This document shows, piece after piece, positions 36,602-45,047 of a stretch of DNA of 64,000 nucleotides; position 1 is the first letter of the stretch, and every line of letters begins with the position of its first letter. The position numbers and the translations under genes were made by a program. The notes under the pieces are model-generated. The model was not told where the DNA came from. It ran no database searches and saw nothing but the letters and a program-made list of their open reading frames with translations. This DNA is from Flavobacteriaceae bacterium UBA980 (GTDB taxonomy: Bacteria > Bacteroidota > Bacteroidia > Flavobacteriales > Flavobacteriaceae): NCBI GenBank assembly GCA_002292265.1, contig DBBQ01000061.1:62001-126000 (forward strand). Direction: 5' to 3'.

Positions 36602-37254
36602 AATTGTTGGTTGCGATATAGGAGTACACCTGCCAATACCAATGTGATAAACAAAATTCCTAACATCAACTGAGAGGTGTAAATCACTTTGAAATTGAAC
36701 AGAATAGTCATCAAAATCCCACCTAAGGCTCCTCCAAAATGAGCAGTGTGCCCAATGTTATCATTCTGTGCTTTCATACCATACAAGGTGTAAATCATAT
36801 ACCCGATTCCAAAGAGATATCCCGGAATGGGAATAGGAATAAAAAAGAGCATTAATTCCATTTCAGGGTACAAAAGTAAGGCGCTAAACAAAACTCCCGT
36901 AACCGCACCACTAGCTCCTACTGCGATATAATTGGGCTGATTTCTGTGAAATGCATACGCAAATAAATTTCCAGCTAACAAACTTCCAAAATAAAGCAAT
37001 ACAAAAGGAAGTGCCCCAAGGGTAGATACAACAAAAGACACGAAAAAATAAAAAGTAAACATATTAAACAGCAAGTGGGTCGTGTTTACATGAAGAAAGG
37101 CAGAAGACAACAAACGGAAGTATTCCCCCTTTTGAATCTTATGAACTTCAAAACGATACTTGTCAAAAAAAAGATCTTGTTTAAAACCCCTTAAGCTAAC
37201 AATAATATTTGCCGCTAAAAGGAGTATTCCTACAAATGGAATTTCTTGTAACAT
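36598..37254 (-). CDS. Rhomboid-family intramembrane serine protease
   Basis: The 218-residue protein has six predicted membrane segments. Catalytic features are intact: HVNTTHLLFNMF (conserved His60/Asn64 region), GASGAVTG with nucleophile Ser115, and GHTAHFGGALGG with base His172. Rhomboids cleave transmembrane segments of substrate proteins in the membrane. It lies 5 bases after the ALDH7 gene on the same strand and so seems to share the lysine-catabolic transcript, although no functional link is known. Confidence 0.93.
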   Translation of the reverse strand: MLQEIPFVGILLLAANIIVSLRGFKQDLFFDKYRFEVHKIQKGEYFRLLSSAFLHVNTTHLLFNMFTFYFFVSFVVSTLGALPFVLLYFGSLLAGNLFAYAFHRNQPNYIAVGASGAVTGVLFSALLLYPEMELMLFFIPIPIPGYLFGIGYMIYTLYGMKAQNDNIGHTAHFGGALGGILMTILFNFKVIYTSQLMLGILFITLVLAGVLLYRNQQF

Positions 37255-37259
37255 TTGGA

Positions 37260-38792
37260 TTAAAGGTCAAATACAATACCCTGTGCCAAGGGAAGTGCAG
37301 CGGAATAGTTTATTGTATTGGTTTGTCTTCGCATATACACTTTCCAAGCATCAGATCCGCTTTCACGTCCCCCACCCGTTTCCTTTTCACCCCCAAAGGC
37401 ACCTCCAATTTCCGCACCAGAAGTTCCAATATTGACATTGGCAATTCCACAATCACTTCCCAAATGCGATAAAAAGGTTTCCGTTTCGCGCATATTGAGT
37501 GACATGATCGATGAAGAAAGTCCTTGTTTTACTTCATTTTGAATGACAATGGCTTCTTCAATTTCCCCTTTGTATTGCATTATGTATAAAATGGGCGCAA
37601 AGGTTTCTCGATGTACAATAGGTGCATCGTGTTCAATAAGAGCTACGGCAGGTTTTACATAGCACGCACTCCCATACTCATCGGAAGGCAATACGCCCCC
37701 TTGAACCAACCAGCTTCCTCCTTGCGCATCTACTTGATCCAAAGCCTCCTTATACATTTTCACTGCATCGGTATCGATCAATGGGCCTACATGATTCTTT
37801 TCATCTAGTGGATTGCCGATTCGTAATTGCTGATAGGCTTTTTGCAATACTTCTGTAAACGCATCAAAAATAGATTCGTGGACAATCAGTCTTCGTGTCG
37901 AGGTACAACGTTGTCCACAGGTTCCTACAGCTCCAAATACAGCAGCCCGCATGGCGGTGTCTAGGTCTGCATTGGGAGTAATGATGATGGCATTATTTCC
38001 ACCCAACTCCAAAAGTGATTTTCCCAATCGGGAGCCAACGCGCTGGGCAACATCTTTACCCATTCGGGTAGATCCAGTGGCTGATAACAAGGAAATGCGC
38101 TGGTCCTCTGCCATCCACTGGCCTACCTCAGCACCTCCATTAAGCACACAGGAAACTCCCTCTGGAATGTTATTTCCTTTTAACACTTCCGCAATAATGT
38201 TTTGACAAGCAATACTGCACAAGGGGGTTTTTTCACTGGGTTTCCAGACACAGACATTTCCACATACCCAAGCCAGAGCCACGTTCCAACTCCATACTGC
38301 TACGGGGAAATTAAAGGCCGAAATAATCCCTACAATCCCTAAAGGGTGGTATTGTTCGTACAGACGGTGGGCAGGCCGTTCTGAAGTCATGGTCAACCCG
38401 TGCAATTGGCGCGAAAGTCCCACAGCAAAATCACAGATGTCGATCATCTCTTGCACTTCTCCCAGACCTTCTTGAAGGGATTTTCCCATCTCCCAAGAGA
38501 CCAACTGCCCCAAGTCCAATTTTTTTTCTCGGAGCTTGTTTCCAAATTGTCGTACCAGTTCCCCTCGTTGTGGAGCTGGAATTTTCCGAAAACTCAAAAA
38601 AGCGTGTTCAGCTCTTTCGATTAGATTTTCATAATCTTCTACAGTCGCGGTCTGAACGTTTCCTAACAAACTGCCATCTACGGGACTGACAGCTGCTATT
38701 TCGGAACCGGATCCCATCCACTGCCCTCCTGTACTACATCCTTTTTGCTTCGGTTCGACGGCTAAATTTTTTAATATCGTTTTGATAGACAT
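37260..38792 (-). CDS. amaB: ALDH7-type aldehyde dehydrogenase (aminoadipate semialdehyde dehydrogenase)
   Basis: The 510-residue NAD-dependent aldehyde dehydrogenase has IISAFNFPVAVWSWN, KPSEKTPLCSIA, SATGSTRMGKDVAQRVG, LELGGNNAIIITPNADL with the general base Glu, and the catalytic Cys in GQRCTSTRRL. These are ALDH7 (antiquitin/AmaB) features rather than those of succinic or betaine aldehyde dehydrogenases. ALDH7 oxidises 2-aminoadipate-6-semialdehyde (in equilibrium with piperideine-6-carboxylate) to 2-aminoadipate. Its position 3 bases after the DUF1338 gene fits lysine breakdown. The symbol is by analogy. Confidence 0.9.
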   Translation of the reverse strand: MSIKTILKNLAVEPKQKGCSTGGQWMGSGSEIAAVSPVDGSLLGNVQTATVEDYENLIERAEHAFLSFRKIPAPQRGELVRQFGNKLREKKLDLGQLVSWEMGKSLQEGLGEVQEMIDICDFAVGLSRQLHGLTMTSERPAHRLYEQYHPLGIVGIISAFNFPVAVWSWNVALAWVCGNVCVWKPSEKTPLCSIACQNIIAEVLKGNNIPEGVSCVLNGGAEVGQWMAEDQRISLLSATGSTRMGKDVAQRVGSRLGKSLLELGGNNAIIITPNADLDTAMRAAVFGAVGTCGQRCTSTRRLIVHESIFDAFTEVLQKAYQQLRIGNPLDEKNHVGPLIDTDAVKMYKEALDQVDAQGGSWLVQGGVLPSDEYGSACYVKPAVALIEHDAPIVHRETFAPILYIMQYKGEIEEAIVIQNEVKQGLSSSIMSLNMRETETFLSHLGSDCGIANVNIGTSGAEIGGAFGGEKETGGGRESGSDAWKVYMRRQTNTINYSAALPLAQGIVFDL

Positions 38793-38795
38793 AAA

Positions 38796-39701
38796 TTATT
38801 TTTTTAATTGTGAGATGAAGGTGCTTTCAAAAATCCGATCTGCGTTGGCCGTTTCAAAGCCTTCTCTTCGGTGTTCGCGACGGAGTTCTGCAGCGGGTAA
38901 ATCCGCAAATTCGGGAAGCGGGCTGCGCTCGGCAAACTCCACATAACTCCCAGCGATAACTTTTGATTCTTGATTTGCAAAAGAAGCACGAACAGTATTG
39001 GCTACAGAACTAGTTTGCCGTAAAAGTTGATCGCCACTTATTTTTATTTCTCCTCCCGAAGTGTTGAGTTGGATTCCGATTTCCTTTAAAAAAGAATTAA
39101 AAGATTCCAACTGATTATACGGTTTTGGGAGATCGTGTACACTTATGGTATAGTGGTTTAGATAATATCGATTGTAAATCACCCAAGCCGCATATTCACT
39201 TTCGGCCAACAATAATTCATAATCTTCAAGAGAAGGCAACTCCCAAAGTGGCGTTTGAAAATAAGTAGCCACAGCAGTCGCGTCGTTTACGTTTAAATGA
39301 TCTACTGGATCTGCAGTCACGGTATCGGTATAGGATCTGATGATTTTTTGGGTCGGTTCCGAAAGTTGATCCACTTTCAACTCGCTGATAAAAACTCGAG
39401 GTAAATCCGATGTAGGAGGTGCAAACCAATAGGCGTCTAGCTTTTTGGCTTCAAAATGATAAAACTCCATTCTTTGATAGCCGTGCGCCAAAAAAATCTT
39501 TTCAAAAGAAGCAATTCCCAGATTTGGAACCCCCATCGTACGAAAAGCAATATGGTCGTTTATGATTTCACTTTGACTGGCAACCATCCCCTTGCGAACC
39601 ATGGCAGCTGTAATTTTCCTTACATCGGGGACCCGTTCTGCATAGATCGCAAAGAGCGCATCCAGAATTTGGGTCATGGTGGTGTTGCTTTGAAATTGCA
39701 T
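38796..39701 (-). CDS. DUF1338 / HglS-like 2-oxoadipate dioxygenase/decarboxylase
   Basis: The 301-residue protein belongs to the DUF1338 family (VOC-like fold; visible NDHIAFRTMGVPNLG with a metal-ligand His, and YNRYYLNHYTISVHDL with another). Characterised members convert 2-oxoadipate to D-2-hydroxyglutarate and CO2 using non-haem iron and oxygen. The gene lies between a lysine dehydrogenase-like and an ALDH7 gene (20 and 3 base gaps), which is exactly the pathway context. This is shorter than the proteobacterial enzyme (about 460 residues), closer to the short plant/Bacteroidota form. Confidence 0.85.
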   Translation of the reverse strand: MQFQSNTTMTQILDALFAIYAERVPDVRKITAAMVRKGMVASQSEIINDHIAFRTMGVPNLGIASFEKIFLAHGYQRMEFYHFEAKKLDAYWFAPPTSDLPRVFISELKVDQLSEPTQKIIRSYTDTVTADPVDHLNVNDATAVATYFQTPLWELPSLEDYELLLAESEYAAWVIYNRYYLNHYTISVHDLPKPYNQLESFNSFLKEIGIQLNTSGGEIKISGDQLLRQTSSVANTVRASFANQESKVIAGSYVEFAERSPLPEFADLPAAELRREHRREGFETANADRIFESTFISQLKK

Positions 39702-39721
39702 GGAGGTACGTTTTAGAATAT

Positions 39722-40780
39722 TTATAAAAATAAGGCTCCTGTTGGAGTTTCCAAGAATTTTTTAAAAGGAATTTCTTCCTGTTTTAAAAACCCTTTTTGT
39801 GGGAGAACCCCCGCTGCAACCAGTTCGATTACAGCCACCAAAGAAGCTGCTGTGGTCCATGATATGGCACGCCATTTCTTTCCCTCAATTTCTATGGGAT
39901 GAAAGTCTTTGTAGTATTCTTTTCGGGATAAGGTCTTGTTTTGCCAGCCTTCTACAACCGCATAGACATAAACCACGTCCTCTTCTACAGGAGGCTTTGC
40001 ATTACTTAAAATGCGTTCCAGTTGATCTTTGTCATTTTTTAAAATCAATTCATACATCAAAAAACGCATCAATTTTCCATGACCAGGATAGCGAATGGTT
40101 TTGTAATTTAAGGTATCCACCTTGCCTTCAAAAGTATCACAAAGTGTACCCAGCCCACCAGAAGTAGTAAACGCTTCAAATTCTTGCCCTTCAATGTTGA
40201 TGTATTCAAAGCCTTCCAGCGAGGGGACGAATTTCTTTTGACCGTTATGTATGGCCTCTGCATCGTTAAAATACTCATTGATCACACCATGAGGTGACCA
40301 GGTAAAAGAATAGGCCAGTTGACCGTTGGGATACCGAGGCAATGCCCCCACCCGGAGCTCTATATCTCGAATTTGATCAAAACTGTAAGTCAAATCCATT
40401 CCTATAATTCCTATTAAACCTGGAGCCAGTCCACATTGGGGAGCCAAAACAGCTTGGGAAGTCGCCCCTAAGTCTTGAATAAATTTTGTAGTCGAAACAT
40501 CTTCCGTCAAATCAAAATAATGGACTCCTTCATCATGAGCTAACTGAGCTATGGGTTTGTTCAAAAAATAAGGAAGTGCAGAAACAACAGCGTTGTACTT
40601 CGAAATTTCACTTTTCATAAAGCCCAAATCTTTGACATCACCTTGAAGACATTCAAAAGGCAAGGTATAATCGTAATGAGGATGCTTTTGATCTAAGGCA
40701 GTTACAGTAAAATTTTTGCTTAACAGGACGCCCACTAGACTCCCTACTTTGCCCATTCCTAAAACTAAAATATTTTCCAT
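39722..40780 (-). CDS. Lysine 6-dehydrogenase / saccharopine dehydrogenase family enzyme
   Basis: The 352-residue protein (start ATG at 40780; a TTG three codons upstream is less likely) has an NAD(P) Rossmann start NILVLGMGKVGSLVG, then SALPYFLNKPIAQLAHDEG, LAPQCGLAPGLIGIIG and FTTSGGLGTLCDTFEGK, as in saccharopine dehydrogenase and L-lysine 6-dehydrogenase. The latter oxidises the epsilon-amine of lysine to 2-aminoadipate-6-semialdehyde, the substrate of the ALDH7 encoded two genes downstream. No lysine-ketoglutarate reductase domain is fused, so direct lysine dehydrogenation is my preferred reading; saccharopine cleavage is the alternative. Confidence 0.85.
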   Translation of the reverse strand: MENILVLGMGKVGSLVGVLLSKNFTVTALDQKHPHYDYTLPFECLQGDVKDLGFMKSEISKYNAVVSALPYFLNKPIAQLAHDEGVHYFDLTEDVSTTKFIQDLGATSQAVLAPQCGLAPGLIGIIGMDLTYSFDQIRDIELRVGALPRYPNGQLAYSFTWSPHGVINEYFNDAEAIHNGQKKFVPSLEGFEYINIEGQEFEAFTTSGGLGTLCDTFEGKVDTLNYKTIRYPGHGKLMRFLMYELILKNDKDQLERILSNAKPPVEEDVVYVYAVVEGWQNKTLSRKEYYKDFHPIEIEGKKWRAISWTTAASLVAVIELVAAGVLPQKGFLKQEEIPFKKFLETPTGALFL

Positions 40781-40801
40781 TTGCAACAAATTATGCGTTT
40801 A

Positions 40802-40824
40802 TTGTTATATATGTAACAAATTTA
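40802..40824 (-). promoter_or_regulatory. Promoter and 18-bp dyad upstream of the lysine-catabolic run
   Basis: On the minus strand a -7 box TAAATTTG (40824 down to 40817) precedes the lysine dehydrogenase gene. It is joined to an 18-bp near-perfect dyad, TTGTTATATATGTAACAA (40802-40819), with one G/T mismatch in the centre. A dyad across the transcription start is a typical repressor site. No regulator gene is adjacent, and no clear -33 TTG is present at normal spacing. Confidence 0.5.
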
Positions 40825-40905
40825 ACAGAATTAAAGCAAAGGATTTGTATTCAAACAGCAACTTTGGATTAAAAGTTTTAAACAAACAGAAGCGTTAGAA
40901 AAGTG

Positions 40906-40913
40906 TACTTTTG
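40906..40913 (+). promoter_or_regulatory. -7 element upstream of the lipid A acyltransferase-like gene
   Basis: TACTTTTG matches TAnnTTTG, 13 bases before the GTG start at 40927. The -33 region is A-rich without a clear TTG. Confidence 0.45.
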
Positions 40914-40926
40914 AAAAAAAAACTAG

Positions 40927-41805
40927 GTGAACGCACTCATATATTATTTAAGTTTCCCGCTGTTGTGGATTATTTCGCGTTTGCCGTTTCCTGTTTTCTA
41001 CCGATTTTCGGATCTGGCCTGTTTTATCCTCTATCGCTTGGTAGGTTATCGAAAATCCGTCGTACAAGGCAATCTTAAAAAAGCCTTTCCCAATCTAGCT
41101 CCCGCCGAGCTACTCCGAATTGAAAAAAAGTTTTATACGCATTTATGTGATTTGTTTTTGGAAATCATCAAATCCATGGGGATGCGGAAAGAAGAAATGC
41201 TGAAGCGCTTTCAGGTTAAAAACATTGAGGTATTAAAAACCTTTGAGGAACAGAATCGCTCGATCTTTTTAGTCTGTGGACACTATGCGTCTTGGGAGTG
41301 GATGATGTCCTTAGGATACCATATAAAACACAAGGGCTATGGAATCTACAGACCCATTTCAAACCCCTATTTTGATGCTTTAATAAAAAGAATACGAAGC
41401 CGTCACGATGCCTACATGATTCCACAAAAAGAATCGGTTTCTATTATCAAAAACAAAGAAGCCTCAGGAGAATTGGGTATCTATGGTTTTGCAAGTGATC
41501 AGTCGCCTAGACCTAAACCGTTGACCTATTGGAGGTCTTTTTTGGGGGTTCATGTCCCTGTCTATAACGGTGCTGAACGTTTGGCAATTAAGCTGGATGT
41601 CCCCATAGTATTTGCAAAAATAAAAAGAGTAAAACGCGGTTACTACGAGGTGGAGTTTAAAACCCTGACCAATCAACCCAAATCCTTAAAAAAAAATGAG
41701 ATCACAAATCTTTTTACTGAATGGTTAGAAGCTCAAATTAAAGAAGATCCAAGCCAATATTTTTGGACGCACAAGCGCTTTAAATACGCTAAAAAAGAAG
41801 TTTAA
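40927..41805 (+). CDS. LpxL/HtrB-like lipid A (lysophospholipid) acyltransferase
   Basis: The 292-residue protein starts at GTG and has an N-terminal hydrophobic segment (about 5-35) followed by the acyltransferase motif GHYASWEWM (HxxxxE pattern). FASDQSPRP and SFLGVHVPVYNGAERLA are further LpxL-family blocks. It would add secondary acyl chains to lipid A at the cytoplasmic side of the inner membrane. The gene is convergent with the phosphohexomutase (17-base overlap). Confidence 0.9.
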   Translation: MNALIYYLSFPLLWIISRLPFPVFYRFSDLACFILYRLVGYRKSVVQGNLKKAFPNLAPAELLRIEKKFYTHLCDLFLEIIKSMGMRKEEMLKRFQVKNIEVLKTFEEQNRSIFLVCGHYASWEWMMSLGYHIKHKGYGIYRPISNPYFDALIKRIRSRHDAYMIPQKESVSIIKNKEASGELGIYGFASDQSPRPKPLTYWRSFLGVHVPVYNGAERLAIKLDVPIVFAKIKRVKRGYYEVEFKTLTNQPKSLKKNEITNLFTEWLEAQIKEDPSQYFWTHKRFKYAKKEV

Positions 41806-43168
41806 TCTCTTGAACAAATCGGCTGGCAAGTGCTGCTGCAGCTGCTTCATTTGTTGCCTCAGTATAGATGCGAATGATGGGTTCTGTATTGGACTTGCGC
41901 AGGTGTACCCATTCGTCTTTAAAATCAATTTTTACTCCGTCAATTGTAGAGATTTTTTCGTCTTTGTATTTTCTTGCAATTGTCTCTAAGATTGCATCAA
42001 CATCCATCCCCTCTTCTAATGTAATTTTATTTTTACTCATAAAATAGGAAGGATAGGTACTGCGGAGTGCAGCGACACTTAGCCCCCTTTCAACCAAAAG
42101 GGAGATGAATAAAGCTACACCTACCAAAGCATCCCTCCCGTAATGCAATTCTGGATAAATCACGCCGCCGTTTCCTTCGCCACCGATGATTGCCCCTACG
42201 TGTTTCATTTCAGTGACTACATTCACTTCACCTACCGCACTAGCGGTATAGGTTCCTCCGTGCTTCAGAGTCACATCTGCAAGAGCGCGGGTGGAAGACA
42301 AATTGGATACGGTAGCTCCTACTTCTTTGGAAAGAATATAATCCGCACAAGCAACCAAGGTGTATTCTTCTCCAAAAAGTTTTCCCTTTTCATCCACAAA
42401 CACCAAACGATCCACGTCGGGATCTACCGCAATTCCAAAATCGGCACGGTGTTTCACTACAGCTTTGCGTAGATCTCCTAAGTGTTCTTTTAAGGGTTCC
42501 GGATTGTGAGGAAACTCTCCATTGGGGGTACAATGTATTTGAATCGTTTCCACGTCTAAAGCCTCCAAAAGTTTTGGGATGGCAATACCTCCTGAGGAAT
42601 TTACCCCATCTATCACTACTTTAAAATTTCCGTTTTTGATTGCTGCGGTGTTTACGGTTTGCAATGCCAAGGTAGCCTCAATGTGTTTTTCGATGTAGGT
42701 TGTATCGGATGTAATACTTCCCAAAGCATCGACTTCAGCATACTGAAAATCTTCGTTTTGAGTCATTTCTAAAATTGTGGCACCCGCTTTAGCGTCAATA
42801 AATTCTCCAGCTGCATTCAACAATTTTAGGGCGTTCCACTCCTTGGGGTTGTGACTTGCCGTTAAAATGATTCCTCCTTGCGCTTCTTCCTTAGGGACAG
42901 CTACCGCTACAGTAGGTGTGGTGGAAAGGCCTAAATCAATTACATCTACTCCCATTCCTACTAGGGTCTGATTGACCAAAGCGTGTACCATAGGCCCTGA
43001 GATTCGTGCATCCCTTCCCGTGACGACGGTTAGCTTTCCTTTATTTTGGGCTTTTAGCCACTGGGCATACGCACTAGTAAAAAGCACAACATCTAAAGGA
43101 GTTAGATTGGATTGGGTTTTCCCTCCTATGGTTCCTCGAATACCTGAAATGGATTTGATTAAGGTCAT
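41789..43168 (-). CDS. glmM: Phosphoglucosamine mutase / phosphohexomutase
   Basis: The 459-residue alpha-D-phosphohexomutase has the phosphoserine loop ILTASHNPKEWNALK (Ser105), the magnesium loop DPDVDRL, the sugar loop with GGEGNGGVIYPE, and a C-terminal phosphate-binding RKSNTEPIIRIYTEA. The sugar-binding sequence GEGNG and N-terminal SISGIRGTIGG are compatible with GlmM, which makes glucosamine-1-phosphate for peptidoglycan and lipid A; a phosphomannomutase role cannot be excluded. Confidence 0.9.
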   Translation of the reverse strand: MTLIKSISGIRGTIGGKTQSNLTPLDVVLFTSAYAQWLKAQNKGKLTVVTGRDARISGPMVHALVNQTLVGMGVDVIDLGLSTTPTVAVAVPKEEAQGGIILTASHNPKEWNALKLLNAAGEFIDAKAGATILEMTQNEDFQYAEVDALGSITSDTTYIEKHIEATLALQTVNTAAIKNGNFKVVIDGVNSSGGIAIPKLLEALDVETIQIHCTPNGEFPHNPEPLKEHLGDLRKAVVKHRADFGIAVDPDVDRLVFVDEKGKLFGEEYTLVACADYILSKEVGATVSNLSSTRALADVTLKHGGTYTASAVGEVNVVTEMKHVGAIIGGEGNGGVIYPELHYGRDALVGVALFISLLVERGLSVAALRSTYPSYFMSKNKITLEEGMDVDAILETIARKYKDEKISTIDGVKIDFKDEWVHLRKSNTEPIIRIYTEATNEAAAAALASRFVQEIKLLF

Positions 43169-43224
43169 CTCATTGATTTTTATTTGAACTGCAATTTAGC
43201 GGATAATCGATTAATATAAATTGA

Positions 43225-44341
43225 TTACCAACTATAATTCAATCGAACCAAACCCATCAAAGCATTGGGAATGTCATTTTGCACTGCGGGTTGAATAATA
43301 TATTGAACATTGGGCTGGATGGAAAACGCGCGACTGGAATTGAAATGATAGGTCAACTCAATCGCCGTTTCGTTTTTTACAGTACGCCACAAATTTGAAA
43401 AAAAACTGTGGGCTACTGCCAATCCCAACACATCGTCATCTCGTTTTGGAAAAATCCCTTGATAGACAAAACCGCCCCCAAGGTAAGCGCTTACTGGATT
43501 TAAAGACGTTAGACTATAACCAGCTTGTACAAACCCGTTGAGCCCTTGCGAAAGATCTGACTCCTTACTGAATACTTTATCTGCGATAAAATAGATCCCC
43601 TGTGAACGGGGTTTATACGCTGATTCTGTTTCTATGTCTTGAGAATGATTCCAAAAGCCAAGCTTATAGGTGGTTTGCGTCAGACTATCCTTTTGAGAAT
43701 GGTATTGAAGTTCGTGGATGTTCATCACTCCCTCCGAACGGTTGAGTCGCCAGTTAATGGAATTGGGGTTTTCTGATTCGCTTCCTGGATCGCCATCATA
43801 AATGGCGCTGTATAATACTAGATTGGGTTTTATTTTCCAGGACATCACAGCAGCTAAAGTGGCAACAGGAAAAATGGAAGTAGGGACATTTACAGAAATA
43901 TCGGGTTGGATACCGAAGGAACTGTTGACAAAAAAACTTCCAGCATCACTTACAGCAAAAACGGAATTTAGATTGTGTTGTCCCAACAGCACCGAGAATT
44001 GTGCATTGAACTGATGTTCATACCAAAATTCATAGAGACGGGAATGCGACTCAGCCTCAATATTGTTCGCTGCTTGGAGATCGCCCATAAGTGTAGAAAG
44101 AGAATTTCCATGGTTATTTAAGAAGTAAACAAAAAAACGTCCTCCTTTCCATAAGCCTAAATTTTGGGTTTCCAATAGAAAAGTCAAGTCGATGTTTCCA
44201 AGGTAGGCACCCCCCCGACCCAAACCTCCAACTGCATTGTACGCAAGGTCTGCTGTGTACCCTCCTTCAAATTGAACTTTCTCTTGAGCGAGGGTACTAT
44301 TTAATAAGAAAAATAGAAAGAAGCAGTGTAGCGCTATGCAT
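43225..44341 (-). CDS. OprB-like carbohydrate porin with a disrupted 5' end
   Basis: The mature part (from about TLAQEKVQFEGGYTADLAYN at 44299 down to 43225) has OprB-family features: WKGGRFFVYFLNNHG, YEFWYEHQFNAQFSVLLGQ, and a beta-strand end with terminal aromatic LNYSW. The frame stays open upstream to 44385 but contains no ATG, GTG or TTG before the signal region. An ATG in another frame at 44341 would give MHSATLLLSIF and, with one base removed from the following T5 run, continue LLNSTLAQEKVQ, a perfect signal peptide. So the gene likely carries a one-base insertion, or uses an unusual start such as ATT. The first fully in-frame standard start (a TTG at 44223) would lack any signal. It would otherwise function in outer-membrane sugar uptake. 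Confidence 0.72.
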
Positions 44342-44462
44342 TTGGTTGAAAGGAAAAGTGAATAGTTGAAAATCTTATTTTTTGGTTAACAAAAGTCTAT
44401 AAAAATAACTAATGTAAGCGCTAAGACAAGATAAATAGCGTTCAAAAAACTACTTTTACAAA

Positions 44463-45047
44463 GTGAATTTTTTAGCCCATGTATACTTATCGGGGAATAA
44501 TACTGATTTGGCAATAGGTAACCTCATTGCAGATCGAATAAAAGGGAAAACTATAGAATGGCTTCCTTTGGAAATGCAGAAGGGTGTTTTACTCCACCGT
44601 GCCATTGATCAATTTACAGACCAACACCCCTTTTTCAAAGAGTGCGTAAGCACCTTATTCCCAAAGTACCGTCACTACAGCAGGGTGATTGTGGATATGT
44701 ATTTTGATCATTTTTTGGCAGCGCATTGGGAGCAGTTTCACGAACTTCCGCTTCAAGAGTTTTCACGTGCTTTTTACAAAAAACTCCAAAAAGCAAGTGC
44801 AGATTTTCCAGAACCGATTCAAAAATTTAGCACAGCTCTCATTCGCTATAATTGGTTTGCACACTACCAAACGATTTCTGGACTGCGTATGATTTTGAAA
44901 CAAATGGAGCAACGCACACGTTTTCCCTCAAATTTAGCCGCTTCAACTGAAGATTTAGTAGAAAAATATTCCTATTTTCAGGGTCATTTTTTCGAATTTA
45001 TAAATGAAGTTATCGCCTTTACAAAAACAAAAACAAACGATTTATGA
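44463..45047 (+). CDS. ACP phosphodiesterase-like protein (AcpH / DUF479)
   Basis: The 194-residue protein starts at GTG and has the family opening MNFLAHVYLSG, GNLIADRIKGK, LLHRAIDQFTDQHPFF and VIVDMYFDHFLA, with His and Asp residues in an HD-like all-helical fold. AcpH removes the phosphopantetheine arm from holo-ACP. A near-consensus -7 box TACTTTTA lies at 44451-44458. It overlaps the following gamma-glutamyltransferase by 4 bases. Confidence 0.9.
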   Translation: MNFLAHVYLSGNNTDLAIGNLIADRIKGKTIEWLPLEMQKGVLLHRAIDQFTDQHPFFKECVSTLFPKYRHYSRVIVDMYFDHFLAAHWEQFHELPLQEFSRAFYKKLQKASADFPEPIQKFSTALIRYNWFAHYQTISGLRMILKQMEQRTRFPSNLAASTEDLVEKYSYFQGHFFEFINEVIAFTKTKTNDL

